From the NCBI GenBank assembly GCA_949751835.1, contig CATKHK010000022.1:186001-250000 (forward strand): a DNA stretch of 64,000 nt, written 5' to 3'. The notes below the pieces were generated by a model. The model was not told where the DNA came from. It ran no database searches and saw nothing but the letters and a program-made list of their open reading frames with translations. Every line of letters starts with the position of its first letter. The stretch's first letter is position 1. Source of the DNA: Blepharisma japonicum. Lineage: Eukaryota > Ciliophora > Heterotrichea > Heterotrichida > Blepharismidae. A program made the translations under genes and the position numbers. Of this stretch, positions 33,936 to 44,364 are shown piece after piece.

Positions 33936-35204
33936 TTAATTATTTTCATATTTTATAGAAAGCTGATTGATGATCTCTATAAGCCTATTCAATTTTTTTT
34001 CAATTCCTTGCACTGCTACCGTCAAATCCTGCAACGTATTATTCTTATTTGCACCCATTTCTTGTATTTCTGACTTATTGCTCTTAAACATCATTACACA
34101 TTTATACAGCTTATCCCTTGCTTTTACAGCAGCCAAACTATGCTCTCCATATTTCCCCTTTATTTTATAATAGCTAAACCCTGCACTTATAAGCATTGCT
34201 GCTGCATTTGTTTTGTGAATATTTACAAAGACTTTTTCCTGCTTATCATTTAAATTAATGTTACTCCAAAGAGTAAGCAGAGTTAGGGTATATATTATTG
34301 TCCCTACCGCAAAGCAGATCATAATAACACATTCTGCAGGTATAGAAGCAGGGTCAAAATTAGTGAACCCTTCCAGCGTCAAAAAAGTGGCACAGACCCA
34401 AATCGCATTTGTTGGGTCTTCATAGTCTTGGCCTGTCAAATCATCATTTGGCCTTTCAAAAATCCTGAGAATAAGTCCTAGGATAACGAGTGCTGGAATG
34501 GTCATGCATATGATTATGACACTGAGAGGGTATCGCGCAATTACACATTTAAAAGAAAACCTTGAGTTTGCACTGGTTCTATAAAATGTGCAATATCGCC
34601 TTGCTAAATGGTCTCTGTATATAGTATAGTTGGATAGAGCTTTAAAAAGGTAAAAAATTCTGACGAACATAAAAGCATACATTATTTCACTCAGCTTGTA
34701 ACAACCATGTAGGTCGCGAAATTCCCATCTCATAGGTATGGGGATGTCTGCGTCTATATAAGGGTATGGAAATAAGCAAAGGCTGATAATTTCAAAAATC
34801 CTCACAATTTTTGTGGATTGTTTTTCATTTACTGTATATGTTGAAAAATAAGGCCGAGTTCTGGTTTTATTCAAAATTTTTTCAGTTTCCTGCTGATATT
34901 TAATCCAGATTTCTTTCTGGAAATGTTTAAGGAACACAAAAATCAAAGCCATCAAACTTGTCAGCATTGCAATCATCCTATGAGTCATTGAGTTGTTATC
35001 TTGAAGGCAGTTATTGTGTGTTCTATATGGTGAATAAGAAATTTCGTAGTCAATGGTAGATGCCACAAGCCCCAGATTGGCGAAAACTGCAAATGCCAAC
35101 TCACAAGATCGATATTTATTAAACAATTCCTGAGATACTGACAATCTATCGCTTGTTCTTTTAGTTACAAAGGTAACCCTTAGCGAAGTAAGCATTCTCC
35201 TCAT
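33936..35204 (-). CDS. SK-type (small-conductance K+ channel-like) ion channel with atypical pore
   Basis: 422 residues with about six hydrophobic helices. The layout follows SK/KCNN channels: RYPLSVIIICMTIPALVILGL with following IFERP is S5-like (SK: ...RVCERY), NAIWVCATFLTLEGFTNFDP occupies the pore helix and filter, CVIMICFAVGTIIYTLTLL is S6, and NINLNDKQEKVFVNIHKTNAA with following AAMLISAG corresponds to the calmodulin-binding segment (SK: [20 protein letters not shown]...AANVLRE). The filter reads TLEGFTN instead of TxGYGD. A coiled coil ends the protein. Start set at ATG 35204; the frame stays open about 130 nt upstream without another ATG, so a short 5' exon is possible. Confidence 0.8.
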   Translation of the reverse strand: MRRMLTSLRVTFVTKRTSDRLSVSQELFNKYRSCELAFAVFANLGLVASTIDYEISYSPYRTHNNCLQDNNSMTHRMIAMLTSLMALIFVFLKHFQKEIWIKYQQETEKILNKTRTRPYFSTYTVNEKQSTKIVRIFEIISLCLFPYPYIDADIPIPMRWEFRDLHGCYKLSEIMYAFMFVRIFYLFKALSNYTIYRDHLARRYCTFYRTSANSRFSFKCVIARYPLSVIIICMTIPALVILGLILRIFERPNDDLTGQDYEDPTNAIWVCATFLTLEGFTNFDPASIPAECVIMICFAVGTIIYTLTLLTLWSNINLNDKQEKVFVNIHKTNAAAMLISAGFSYYKIKGKYGEHSLAAVKARDKLYKCVMMFKSNKSEIQEMGANKNNTLQDLTVAVQGIEKKLNRLIEIINQLSIKYENN

Positions 35205-35366
35205 TTTAAATAAAAATATTTTTATCAGCTCCTCATTATCTTGCGTTTTTAGAAGGAAATTCGCCTGCAAGATGGTGCAAAATTGAAATTGGTTAAAAAG
35301 AAGATTAAAAAATTTATTTAGCTGAATAAGTAATTAATGAGATTGTAGATTCAGCTGATATAATAA

Positions 35367-37088
35367 ATGGAGAGACATGACGAAATCCTTTCGCTAATCC
35401 ATATAGGTTTAGCTCAGAAACTAAAAGCTGACATAGAAAACCCGACTGGAGCATTGAAAAAGCTGCTTGATGAAATTCTGACTTTGAGTTTGGCTCAGCT
35501 TCATGAGCTAAGAGGCATGCTAAATCAGTCCACACCTGAGCAGTACCAAAAGAATGCTAATGATCTTCTGACAGCTTGCATTTGTAATGCGGCACTAGAA
35601 ACAGAGCCTTTTACGGCTGATTTAGCTCGTCAAGTCATGCCTCTTATCAGCAATTTAAAAGAAAGGCCTGATTTTAATCCAGAAAGTACATACAACTCGC
35701 TGCTTTCTAATATCATATCAGGAATTTCTGCCTGCAAAACAATAGAAGAAGTAGACGAATGGGTCATTATTATTGACATCCTAAGAAATGAATATAGCTT
35801 TACCGACGTCGAAACCGAGCTGAAATGGGCTGAGTCCAAATACATTGAATTTGTATGGGAAGGAATGAAAAATGATGACCCCGTTCAGCTTGCAAGGCAG
35901 CTGGTTATTTCAAAAAGACTTGAAGAAAAAGGGTTTGATATGAGTTTTGCTAAAAATATAGCCATTGATTTTTCTTATGATTATATTGAAGAAAAAGACG
36001 AAGCAGGACAGCCTGATGGGATAAAAGAATTATTAAGTGTTTTATTAGGATTTGAGATAAATGATGAAGATAAAGCTGCAAAAATAAACCTTTGGAAAGT
36101 GAAATATGAAGTGGCTCCAGAAGAAAAGAAAACTGAACCAATACCTCAGCCCTCAAGAAATCTAGACATGATTATATCTGCGTCCAGCCAAATAGAATTC
36201 ATTAACCCCCCATTTTATTCCCATTCTCCGGCAGAAAACTTAATCGTTAGCGTATATAGAGGAATTTGCTATCTCCCTAACAGAATTGATATTGCAGTAA
36301 AAACTTATACTATAGTCCCATCTTCAGATGAAGCAAAATATAATGAAAGACTGTCAAATATTGATAAAGAAATCGAGGTCCTCAGAGATCTATCAGGAAA
36401 GCATCCAAGTTTCCTTGAATTCTACGGAAGTTATCATGAAAAAGTGAATGATCAGCATGTATTTGGTATAGCTATGGAATATTGCACACAAACTCTTATG
36501 CATGAAATAACTAATAGAGGAAGTGCAGGCCAAAAATACACTGAGCGAGAACTATATGATAAAATCGTGTTTTTATTAGAAGGATTTTCATTTCTCGAGC
36601 AGAAAAAGATCCTTCACCAAGATATAAAGCCACATAATATTTTTATCAATAAAGAAGGAATATTGAAAATCGCAGATTTTAATATAGCGAAAAAATATGA
36701 TGAGGGCACTACTTATTTAGCCACAGGAGTACATTTTGTGCAAGGGACACAAGGATATATGGCACCTGAGCTTAGAAAACTATTGATTGATGGAAGATTG
36801 GGTGGAGCACAAGGGCCAATTAAAGGAAAATTTAAACCTGCTAAAGCTGATATTTATTCGTTAGGACTGACTTTTCTGCAAATGTATACTTTGAGATCTG
36901 TAGAAAATTTTTCAACTATTGAAGGACGAGAAGAATTAGAAAAAATTTTGAAAAATATTGAATTTGTGTGGCTGAAAACAATTTTAGATAAAATGCTGAG
37001 TGTGGATAAAGAATTTCGGCCTAAATTTAAGCATCTTCTATCAAAAATTAAGGATACAGACGAAGATAGTCAAACTATATTAGCCTAA
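35367..37088 (+). CDS. protein kinase with DFN and HQD motifs
   Basis: 573 residues. The N-terminal 270 residues are helical and resemble no domain I know. The kinase part: weak glycine loop (VYRGICYLP), IAVKTY (catalytic Lys), AMEYCTQTLMHEI hinge, HQDIKPHNIFI catalytic loop (Arg of HRD replaced by Gln), ADFNIAK (DFG reads DFN), QGTQGYMAPEL and ADIYSLGLTFLQM. The Asp, Lys and Asn needed for catalysis are present, so it may be active despite DFN. GTQGYMAPE suits NEK/STE-like groups; precise group unclear. It is divergent to the SK-like channel. Confidence 0.85.
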   Translation: MERHDEILSLIHIGLAQKLKADIENPTGALKKLLDEILTLSLAQLHELRGMLNQSTPEQYQKNANDLLTACICNAALETEPFTADLARQVMPLISNLKERPDFNPESTYNSLLSNIISGISACKTIEEVDEWVIIIDILRNEYSFTDVETELKWAESKYIEFVWEGMKNDDPVQLARQLVISKRLEEKGFDMSFAKNIAIDFSYDYIEEKDEAGQPDGIKELLSVLLGFEINDEDKAAKINLWKVKYEVAPEEKKTEPIPQPSRNLDMIISASSQIEFINPPFYSHSPAENLIVSVYRGICYLPNRIDIAVKTYTIVPSSDEAKYNERLSNIDKEIEVLRDLSGKHPSFLEFYGSYHEKVNDQHVFGIAMEYCTQTLMHEITNRGSAGQKYTERELYDKIVFLLEGFSFLEQKKILHQDIKPHNIFINKEGILKIADFNIAKKYDEGTTYLATGVHFVQGTQGYMAPELRKLLIDGRLGGAQGPIKGKFKPAKADIYSLGLTFLQMYTLRSVENFSTIEGREELEKILKNIEFVWLKTILDKMLSVDKEFRPKFKHLLSKIKDTDEDSQTILA

Positions 37089-37150
37089 ATAAATAAATTT
37101 AAAAACCATATAATTTTTTATACCTTTAATTAATCCCTTTTTAATTCCAA

Positions 37151-37636
37151 TTATTTTAATTTACTCGAGACTCTGGAAAATCGTTTAACCTCGGCAGAAA
37201 ATGATTCTTTATCCAATCTAAATGACATAGAGAGTTTCTTTAAATTGCTTTTTAACAGAGGAGTTTCCATATTTTCATTTGTACCGGTGCTGGAGTGCCG
37301 TTTGTGGGAATTATTTAGCGCTAAATTTTTAGGCTCAAAATCATCAAATTTTGATAAATTTCGCTTGTGTATATACCTGATGTTTTGGTAAGGGCTTTGG
37401 TCTGCTTTTTTCGGGGTTATTGAATTATGTTCGGAAAAAGGATTTATAACAGTCGAATTTTGTGGAAAATCGGTATCGTATCTGTCAGTCGGTTCACTAT
37501 CAAATGAATGTTTTATTGTTTTATTTTTAGGCTTAGGGTTGTCAAATTTGGTGAAATTGAGGCAAATGTAAATTCTTTTGGCTGAGTAGAAAATACGTTG
37601 AGGTAATTTTGCGGGATTTAAAGTGCAAGATTTCAT
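37151..37636 (-). CDS. hypothetical basic, Ser-rich protein (161 aa)
   Basis: ATG 37636 to TAA 37151, no TGA. Rich in Lys, Asn and Ser with PK and SP/TP sites. It contains two related motifs: LNFTKFDNPKPKNKTIKHS and NLSKFDDFEPKNLALNNSH, an internal duplication about 65 residues apart. No family recognised. Likely disordered. Confidence 0.65.
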   Translation of the reverse strand: MKSCTLNPAKLPQRIFYSAKRIYICLNFTKFDNPKPKNKTIKHSFDSEPTDRYDTDFPQNSTVINPFSEHNSITPKKADQSPYQNIRYIHKRNLSKFDDFEPKNLALNNSHKRHSSTGTNENMETPLLKSNLKKLSMSFRLDKESFSAEVKRFSRVSSKLK

Positions 37637-38519
37637 CTTTAATTAGTATTTATTTAAATTTTAAAACTTCTGAGGCTCAGTGAATATTTTAAATGTGATA
37701 GAAAAATTAGGCAATGAATTATTTAATTTTTTCGTTCATAAATAGAACTTCTAAGAATTGAAACTGCAGTTAAAGAGATGTATTTTAAACTTCCACTTAC
37801 TGAAAATCACAAATTGAAATAGCCCACACTTTGATATAATCAGGAAATAGCATAAACAATTTTTATGCCCAACTAAATTATAAATATCTAAATTATTGTT
37901 GGTGTTAATTATCACAAAGCTTTCGCACTTAAGAAGACACTAAAATTTCTTATAGATAAAAACCAAAATTGTAATAATTCGTTTTGACTGATAATTAACC
38001 TGCTTTCACCTATGATCAGCCACTAAGGATACTGAAAATTTCCTCCGATTGTAATTGACAATCTTATCGAACTTGAGTCAATAGAAGGACTATCGCAATA
38101 TATTTTCTACTCAAATATTTTAATATTTTAGCTCTCTACTCAGATCTATTGCATCTTCAAAGAAAAATCAAGAACTGTCTTATTGGGGTGACTATTAAGA
38201 CAAAGTTGTTCAGTTTTGAGTGAAAAAAGGAAAATGCCGTAATATTTTAGATGTAGATGCTTAAAAAGACTTAGAGGGAGCATATGGGAAAGTTTATGCG
38301 AAATTAGTATCTTATTCTACTATTAATAGGAATATCTGAAGAAATGATCATAGTATTAATTAAAGTCAAAAATTTTAATTCCTCTATGTATCAGTTCAAT
38401 TTATTGTATAGTTTTCCTTGGATTGACGAATTTTAACATAACTCCATATATTCTTTACTTCCTAAAAATACTTGCATATCATTTTTAAATTTGAAAACTT
38501 AACAGTAATAAAAATTAAA
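37637..38519. other. intergenic region, 883 nt, with a possible decayed reading frame
   Basis: Mostly AT-rich, but from about 38125 to 38365 a plus-strand frame has coding-like composition and is broken only by two TAA and several TGA. It reads SYWGDY-stop-DKVVQFWVKKG and later DLEGAYGKVYAKL. Each TAA could derive from CAA (Gln). Possibly a gene relic. Confidence 0.4.
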
Positions 38520-39617
38520 ATGAAAATTCTTATCATCTTAGCTATTTCCGCATTGCTACATGGTGCAAGGATTACTTCCCACTCAGATATCGCTGCAAAA
38601 CTCTTATTTCCTCAATTGGATTTAAGCAGCCAATTGCCTGACTATTTTACCCAAGTGTACAAAACATTAGAAGATTTAACGGAAGAAATTCAAAAAGAGC
38701 AGCTCGACCACGATCGCCAAATTGAGCAGCAAGGCATTCAATGTGCTCAAGAAATGGCTTATCGGCAAAAAGAAATAACCCTGGCTAAATTTTCATACTC
38801 CAGAGCTGAATCTGAAAATGACAATTGCCAATCATCATTGTCACTTATAAAAATCAAGCTTTCTTCTAACGAAAATGACCAAAGTTTGATCAAAAAAGAG
38901 CTAGGCCGAGCCAGAGGCACTCGAGCATTTACAGAAAGCTATTTCAAAAATAAAACCTCACAAAACGAAGAATTACTCTCAATTCTTGAAGAAAGTCAAG
39001 AGTATTACACTTCTCCAGTATCCTTTTCTGAGCTATCAGAGCTAGCTTCTAATCTTTTAACTTTCAGTGCTGAAAACAACGCAGCTTCACAAATAGCTCC
39101 AACCTTAACGTCGCTTGCACAAATTACGGCTGATTCTAATAGTGTCCCTAGTGAAAAAGTGAATCAATTATTAGAAGTCTTGAAAATTGGGACACAAGAG
39201 TCCAGAGGAATTTTGGATAAATTGAACTTGGAAAGCTCTGATGTTTTTAACGACCTAATAAGTCGTTTAAATTCAGAGCTTCAAAGATTGGAACAAGAGG
39301 AAAAATTGCTGCAGGAGAGGATAGGAGACCTTGAAAACTGTATAGAGTCTCAGCAAAATATTATGTTCCAGGCATCAGATAAGGATTTTAGAGATTCAGG
39401 AATCTTGAGAAGCATACAGAGGCTGTGCAATGATTGGAAAGATCAGCATGGAGCTCAGAGCAAGTTGAGAGAAGATGAAATTGGGCTTATAGAAGGCTTG
39501 AAAAATATAGGAGAGAAAAGATTTGATAAAAATGAACAAGGAGCTGCTGAAAAAGCTGAGGATTACGAAAGAGATTGGGAAAAGTATCTGAATGAGGTTT
39601 CAGAGTTAAGTGAGTAA
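38520..39617 (+). CDS. secreted acidic coiled-coil protein, trichocyst-matrix/GRL-like
   Basis: 365 residues starting with a clear signal peptide (MKILIILAISALLHGA). The rest is an acidic, heptad-rich helical chain with few Cys (at CAQEMA, NCQSS, ENCIESQ and RLCNDW). This fits the crystalline core proteins of ciliate extrusomes (trichocyst matrix proteins of Paramecium, GRLs of Tetrahymena), which are secreted, acidic and coiled-coil with about 350-400 residues. Heterotrichs have cortical pigment granules and extrusomes, so such a cargo is plausible. No processing site is certain. Confidence 0.6.
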   Translation: MKILIILAISALLHGARITSHSDIAAKLLFPQLDLSSQLPDYFTQVYKTLEDLTEEIQKEQLDHDRQIEQQGIQCAQEMAYRQKEITLAKFSYSRAESENDNCQSSLSLIKIKLSSNENDQSLIKKELGRARGTRAFTESYFKNKTSQNEELLSILEESQEYYTSPVSFSELSELASNLLTFSAENNAASQIAPTLTSLAQITADSNSVPSEKVNQLLEVLKIGTQESRGILDKLNLESSDVFNDLISRLNSELQRLEQEEKLLQERIGDLENCIESQQNIMFQASDKDFRDSGILRSIQRLCNDWKDQHGAQSKLREDEIGLIEGLKNIGEKRFDKNEQGAAEKAEDYERDWEKYLNEVSELSE

Positions 39618-39759
39618 ATTTTAAATTTATTTTAAAATCTTAAATAGTGTTTATAGAGTCAATGATGAGGAAACAATTATAAAGACTTTAATAACAAGCT
39701 CGAGTATATTATCAATTTATCACTCTATTTAATATTAATAAGTTTTATTATAATACAAT

Positions 39760-41943
39760 ATGCTTTGAATTTTGCTTCCAGCAGTACTGGCGCTAGAAAA
39801 CTCAACATTTGTGCATGAAAGTTTCTTAGGTTCGTGCCGAAAAATGCAAATTTGCTACGAAAATATCCCTATCCCAATTTATCTGCCATTATTAAAGCTT
39901 TCAATTCAAGTCTCGTTGAATGATATAGATGGAAAACTCTCTGAATACCCAACCCCAAAACCTATTTTCTATATAAGATTTGACTCAATTCCAGATGAGG
40001 AGTTCTATGATTATAAAATTGAGCTGAAAGAAAAAGAAAACTGGAAATATAAAATTGATATCCCATATCCTAAAAAGGCAAATTATTTTATTTTTAGATT
40101 AGATGGAGGCTTATTAGATCAAAGCCACATGCAGGCTGCTTATACTGTTTATGGGTGGCGATATAAAGTAAAAGTATGATCTTATTATTGTGAGTCACAA
40201 TATTTTACATCATCTGAATATTTAATTAGTAAGAATTATTCAAGTTTTTCTACAGAGTGCAATGCTGAGATTTTGGACTTGCCAAAGAGTGAGGTTGATT
40301 TGGATGTACAGCCAGCTATATATGATGTTAGAGCAGGAACTGAGTTTCTTATTATTAATATTTATGGCTTGATAAGTAATTTGAAATTAACAGCAAGCAC
40401 AGATAATTTTATATTAGAGGATGAAGCCAATGGAAGCAATATTTGGCATTTTAATGAACCTGGCCTAATTATAATCTCCAGCCCTAAACCTGGACTTTGA
40501 TATTTTGTGTTCTATTCATATGAGTATCAGCCTTTTGAATACGAAATTAGCACCAAAGATTATAAATGAGATAAAAATGGGTATATGACAGTAAACAATA
40601 GCGTTGTTTCCCAAGCTTGAGTGAGTAGCTATAAAAGTATTTATGAAACTGAAATCAGAATGAACATCTATGGATTTTTTTCCTCTGAATCCTCTATTCA
40701 GTATTACAAATTCATAGTATTGCCAGAGCATTTCGATACTAGATATGGAGTCAAATTAACGCTATACAATAACAACACTCTCGATATCGACGAGCTTTAC
40801 AATTTACTCAATGAAAACTTAGAGATTCGGATCCAGCTTGGAAGTCCCCCCACATCTACAAGCACTTATTTCTATTTTGCAAGCTGCAAGGATTCTATAG
40901 TTTATTGTAGCATTATAAAAGACGATGAAAAAGCTTCAATTATTATTGAATTCAGATATTTAAAGCAAGGAGTAAATTATATTTCATTAGAAATAAAGTC
41001 AATTGATACTAGAAGTCCACCAATACCTTTTAGTCTTGGGATATTTCGAACTAAAGTTGGCAATAATATGTGCAATTCCGAGTATTATTATTTGTCAAAT
41101 CAAGTAGCTTATACTTGCTATTGTTCTCAGAATACAGCTGGGCCTTACTGTGGAGAACAAGCTTTTAGTGACAGCATATATGATCTTGGTCTTTTTTTCT
41201 TGATAGCTTCAAATCTTGCCATGGTCCCTGCACTTGTTATAGGAACATTACATTTTTATTATGGAGAGGTTGCGGTCTATGGGCTGAATATGATTACAAG
41301 CATGATGTACCACGCATGCGACTGAGAATATTATTGCTTTGGATTTAGCTCGGGGAGTATACGCATGGTTGATTTTTTAATAAGCTTTATGAGCATTTTG
41401 GTCTGTTTTATTCACATCGCAAGATTGAAAAATCCGAATATGAAGACAGCTATTTATGTGTTTTTATTTGTTTTAATGCTATATGTTGATTTGAATACAT
41501 CTTTTAATGGGATTTTGTTTACTTTTTCTGTAAAATTTATGTAGCCACCAATATTTGCTGGGCTAATTATGATTTGTCGATATATTTATATTATAATAAT
41601 GCTTTCTAAAAAAGAAGAAAACAAATTTTGGAGCTGAAAACAAGCCAAATGATTCTTTTTTACAAGTAAGCTTATCAATATAAAATGAGCACTCATAGCA
41701 GCGATTTCTTTTTCCCTAGCAATATCAAGCCGTTTTTTCGAACTTAACAGCAATTATTGAATTGTAACCTTTATATAGACTCATTCTTTCTGGCATATTT
41801 TCATAATGCTTACCCCTTTCTTTGTATTTTTCATATTTCCATTAAATCAATCACAATTTATCTTTGAGAAAAAAGTAGTTTCTGAGTTCACAGAGCTGAA
41901 AGATTATATTTCAATAAAGTCTACTAATAGTGTTAATATTTAG
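39760..41943 (+). CDS. TMEM8/PGAP6-family membrane protein (CREST superfamily)
   Basis: 717 residues after removing two 15-nt introns (41530-41544, 41764-41778) and reading many TGA as Trp. Signal peptide MLWILLPAVLALENS, a beta-rich luminal domain of about 450 residues, an EGF-like Cys cluster (YTCYCSQNTAGPYCGE), then seven hydrophobic helices. The CREST hydrolase residues are present: Ser and His/Asp in TSMMYHACD and the paired His in THSFWHIF, which is rebuilt by the second intron. In animals PGAP6 (TMEM8A) is a GPI-anchor phospholipase A2 that sheds GPI proteins; TMEM8B/C are related. Activity here is inferred from conserved residues. Confidence 0.85.
41530..41544 (+). other. 15-nt intron
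   Basis: GTAAAATTTATGTAG; removes an in-frame TAG inside a membrane helix. A at position 10. Confidence 0.85.
41764..41778 (+). other. 15-nt intron
   Basis: GTAACCTTTATATAG; its removal restores the family motif YWI-THSFWHI. A at position 10. Confidence 0.9.
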
Positions 41944-42007
41944 CTATTTTTAAATATATTCTATATATACCTAAATCTTAAAAATTCAACAATAATATGT
42001 ATAAATA

Positions 42008-43897
42008 ATGAAAGGCATAAACCTACTTGGAATAATTGCAGAAGAAGAGTACGGAGACCAAGAAGCCAGCAACATTATCGAAGACAAAAATTTTTCCACA
42101 AACTCAACCCCAGGCACCAAATCCACAACAAGTTCAACCCCTATCCTTGAAGAAGCCAAAGAATATTCAAAAAGTGTTCAAACCCCAGTAGAAGCTACTG
42201 AGAACTATAACATCAATCCTGGAGCAAATATTGACTTATGAGAAGCAGTTGAAAGAAATGATATTATCAGAATAAAAGAACTACTTGACAGGTCAAGATA
42301 TGGAGAAATGGTGGCTCAGCCTAATGCAAGAGGTTTAAATGACTGGACTTCTCTCCATCTTGCGTCATCATATGGCTTTTTAGAAGCTTCAGAAATCTTA
42401 ATTTCCATAGGAAATAAAACAAATATTGATGCTCTGACGAGTATGAATAGAACTCCTCTGCATTTAGCGGCACTTCATGGACATCTTGGGGTAGTTCAAC
42501 TATTAGTGCAGAAAGGAGCAAATATAAATGCAAAAGATGACGATAATAGCACCCCACTTCACTATGCCGCGATACATGGAGATATTGCAATTGTTTCGTG
42601 ATTGCTTAAAGCAAATCCTGATATTACAATTACTGATTATTTGGATAGGACACCAGCTGATGTATCTCCTAGTATAGAAATATATAAAGAATTTGTCAAT
42701 TATTGCCAAAAACTTAATTTGTCTGTTCCTAGCTCTCATTATACAAGGACTCCTTTTTATAGTGTTCTTTTACATAACTCTAGAGATGATCAAATAAATA
42801 GAATGCTTGCGAAATGTACGAAGAAACCTGCAGTAAGAGACCTTAATCTGTTTAACGAGCGGCCAAAATTGCTTGTAAGGCCTGAAAAGAAAAAAATTTC
42901 AATGACACCTCCTAAGCTTGTATTGCCTCCTTCAAAAGTTGGCCCTCATGATTTTCGTGGATTAATGCAGCTTGGCAAAGGCAGCTTTGGAGAGGTATAC
43001 TTAGTTGAGAAAAAAGACACCCAAGAAGTATTCGCTTTAAAAGTTCTTAAAAAAGAAAAAGTTTTTGGCAGCAATTTAGTAAGGTATGCGTTTACTGAGA
43101 GAAATATTTTGCTTAAGCTATCTCATCCATTTATCGTGAAGCTAAATTACTCATTCCAAACCCCTGAAAAATTGGTCCTTGTAATGGATTTTTGTCCTGG
43201 TGGTGATTTAGGGATGTATTTGTCAAGAGAAAAAAGGTTTAATGAAGATAAAGCCAAATTTTATATTACTGAAGTACTATTAGCGCTTGAAGAGCTGCAT
43301 AAGCATGAAATACTTTTCAGAGACTTGAAGCCTGGAAATGTGGTACTTGATAAAGATGGCCATGCAAGATTAACTGATTTTGGGCTTTCTAAAGAAGGAG
43401 TAAGCGATGGGCAGCTAAATCGGTCATTTTGTGGATCAATTGCATATTTAGCGCCAGAAATGCTGAGAAGGGCTGGCCATACACGTTCAGTAGATTGATA
43501 TTTATTAGGAGTTTTGTTGTATGAAATGTTAGTTGGGTCGCCTCCTTATTATTCTCATAACCGAGAAGAATTATTCAATAATATTCAAAGAGGAAAGCTG
43601 AGATTCCCCAAGAATCTGTCTGAAAACGCAAAATCACTGATAAAGCAGCTGTTGAATCGAGACCCAAGTAAGAGGCTTGGGGCTTCTAAAAGAGATGCTG
43701 ACGAAATAAAAGAGCATCCTTTCTTTGAAAATATTGATTGGCATGCATTTCTGAATAAGACGGTGCCTGCGCCTCCAATTCATCAATCTAAAAGAATGTA
43801 TCGAGATATTACGACTGAAAGGATGTTTGGGAAATTAGAAGAAGAAGCCACGCCTGCTCAAAGGCTTGATGGCTGGTCTTTTATGACACCGAGTTAA
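42008..43897 (+). CDS. ankyrin-repeat AGC-type protein kinase
   Basis: 629 residues with three TGA=Trp. N-terminal 75 residues disordered; residues about 78-230 hold four ankyrin repeats (DWTSLHLASSYGFLEASEIL, NRTPLHLAALHGHLGVVQLL, NSTPLHYAAIHGDIAIVSW); the kinase starts near residue 315 with LGKGSFGEVYLV, FALKVLKK, FRDLKPGNVVL, LTDFGLSKEG, SFCGSIAYLAPEM and DW-YLLGVLLYEML. CGS-x-x-YLAPE, the RLGASKRDADEIKEHPFF stretch and the C-terminal tail to FMTP place it in AGC (S6K/AKT/PKA-like). HRD is FRD, which some AGC kinases (YRD) also vary. The ankyrin module probably targets it. Confidence 0.9.
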
Positions 43898-44364
43898 TGA
43901 AATTCTAATTAAGCTCTTCTTATAACAAATGAGATTTTTATAAAATGATACTGATTGCTTGATGGGATAATACCATCTTGGAGAAAATACTAATTTTATA
44001 CCTCTCACTTTAAAAAGCAATCTGAATTGTTATAAGCTATAAGCCCAGTTTAGTTTCTTAAAATAATCACAAATTATATTGGAAAGAAAAAGCATTTTAA
44101 AACATATTTTATTATACAATTTAAAGAGCGTATCTAAGAATTGGTATAAAATCGTCTTTATGGTTTTATAATCAAAATATTTATAAAAAATTGGCCACAC
44201 TTACATTTATTTTAATCTCAAAGCGTTTTAAAATTAAAAATTTTAAAAAATGTACAAAACCTGCATCTCTTGCTTTAAACTGTTTCCAATTAACCCTCAA
44301 CCTGCATATCTTTTCTCCACAAGCTGCCACTAAATAATTTAACTGCAAATCAGTGGAAATAAAA
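43898..44364. other. intergenic region
   Basis: AT-rich. A 27-codon frame at about 44250-44335 with coding-like composition (MYKTCISCFKLFPIN...) just precedes the Myb gene and could be an upstream ORF in its leader; not called as a gene. Confidence 0.4.

Noticed and set aside
35205-35270. N-terminal extension of the SK-like channel from a TTG
   Set aside because: Non-ATG start; no evidence for such initiation. Could be part of a spliced 5' exon, noted in the feature.
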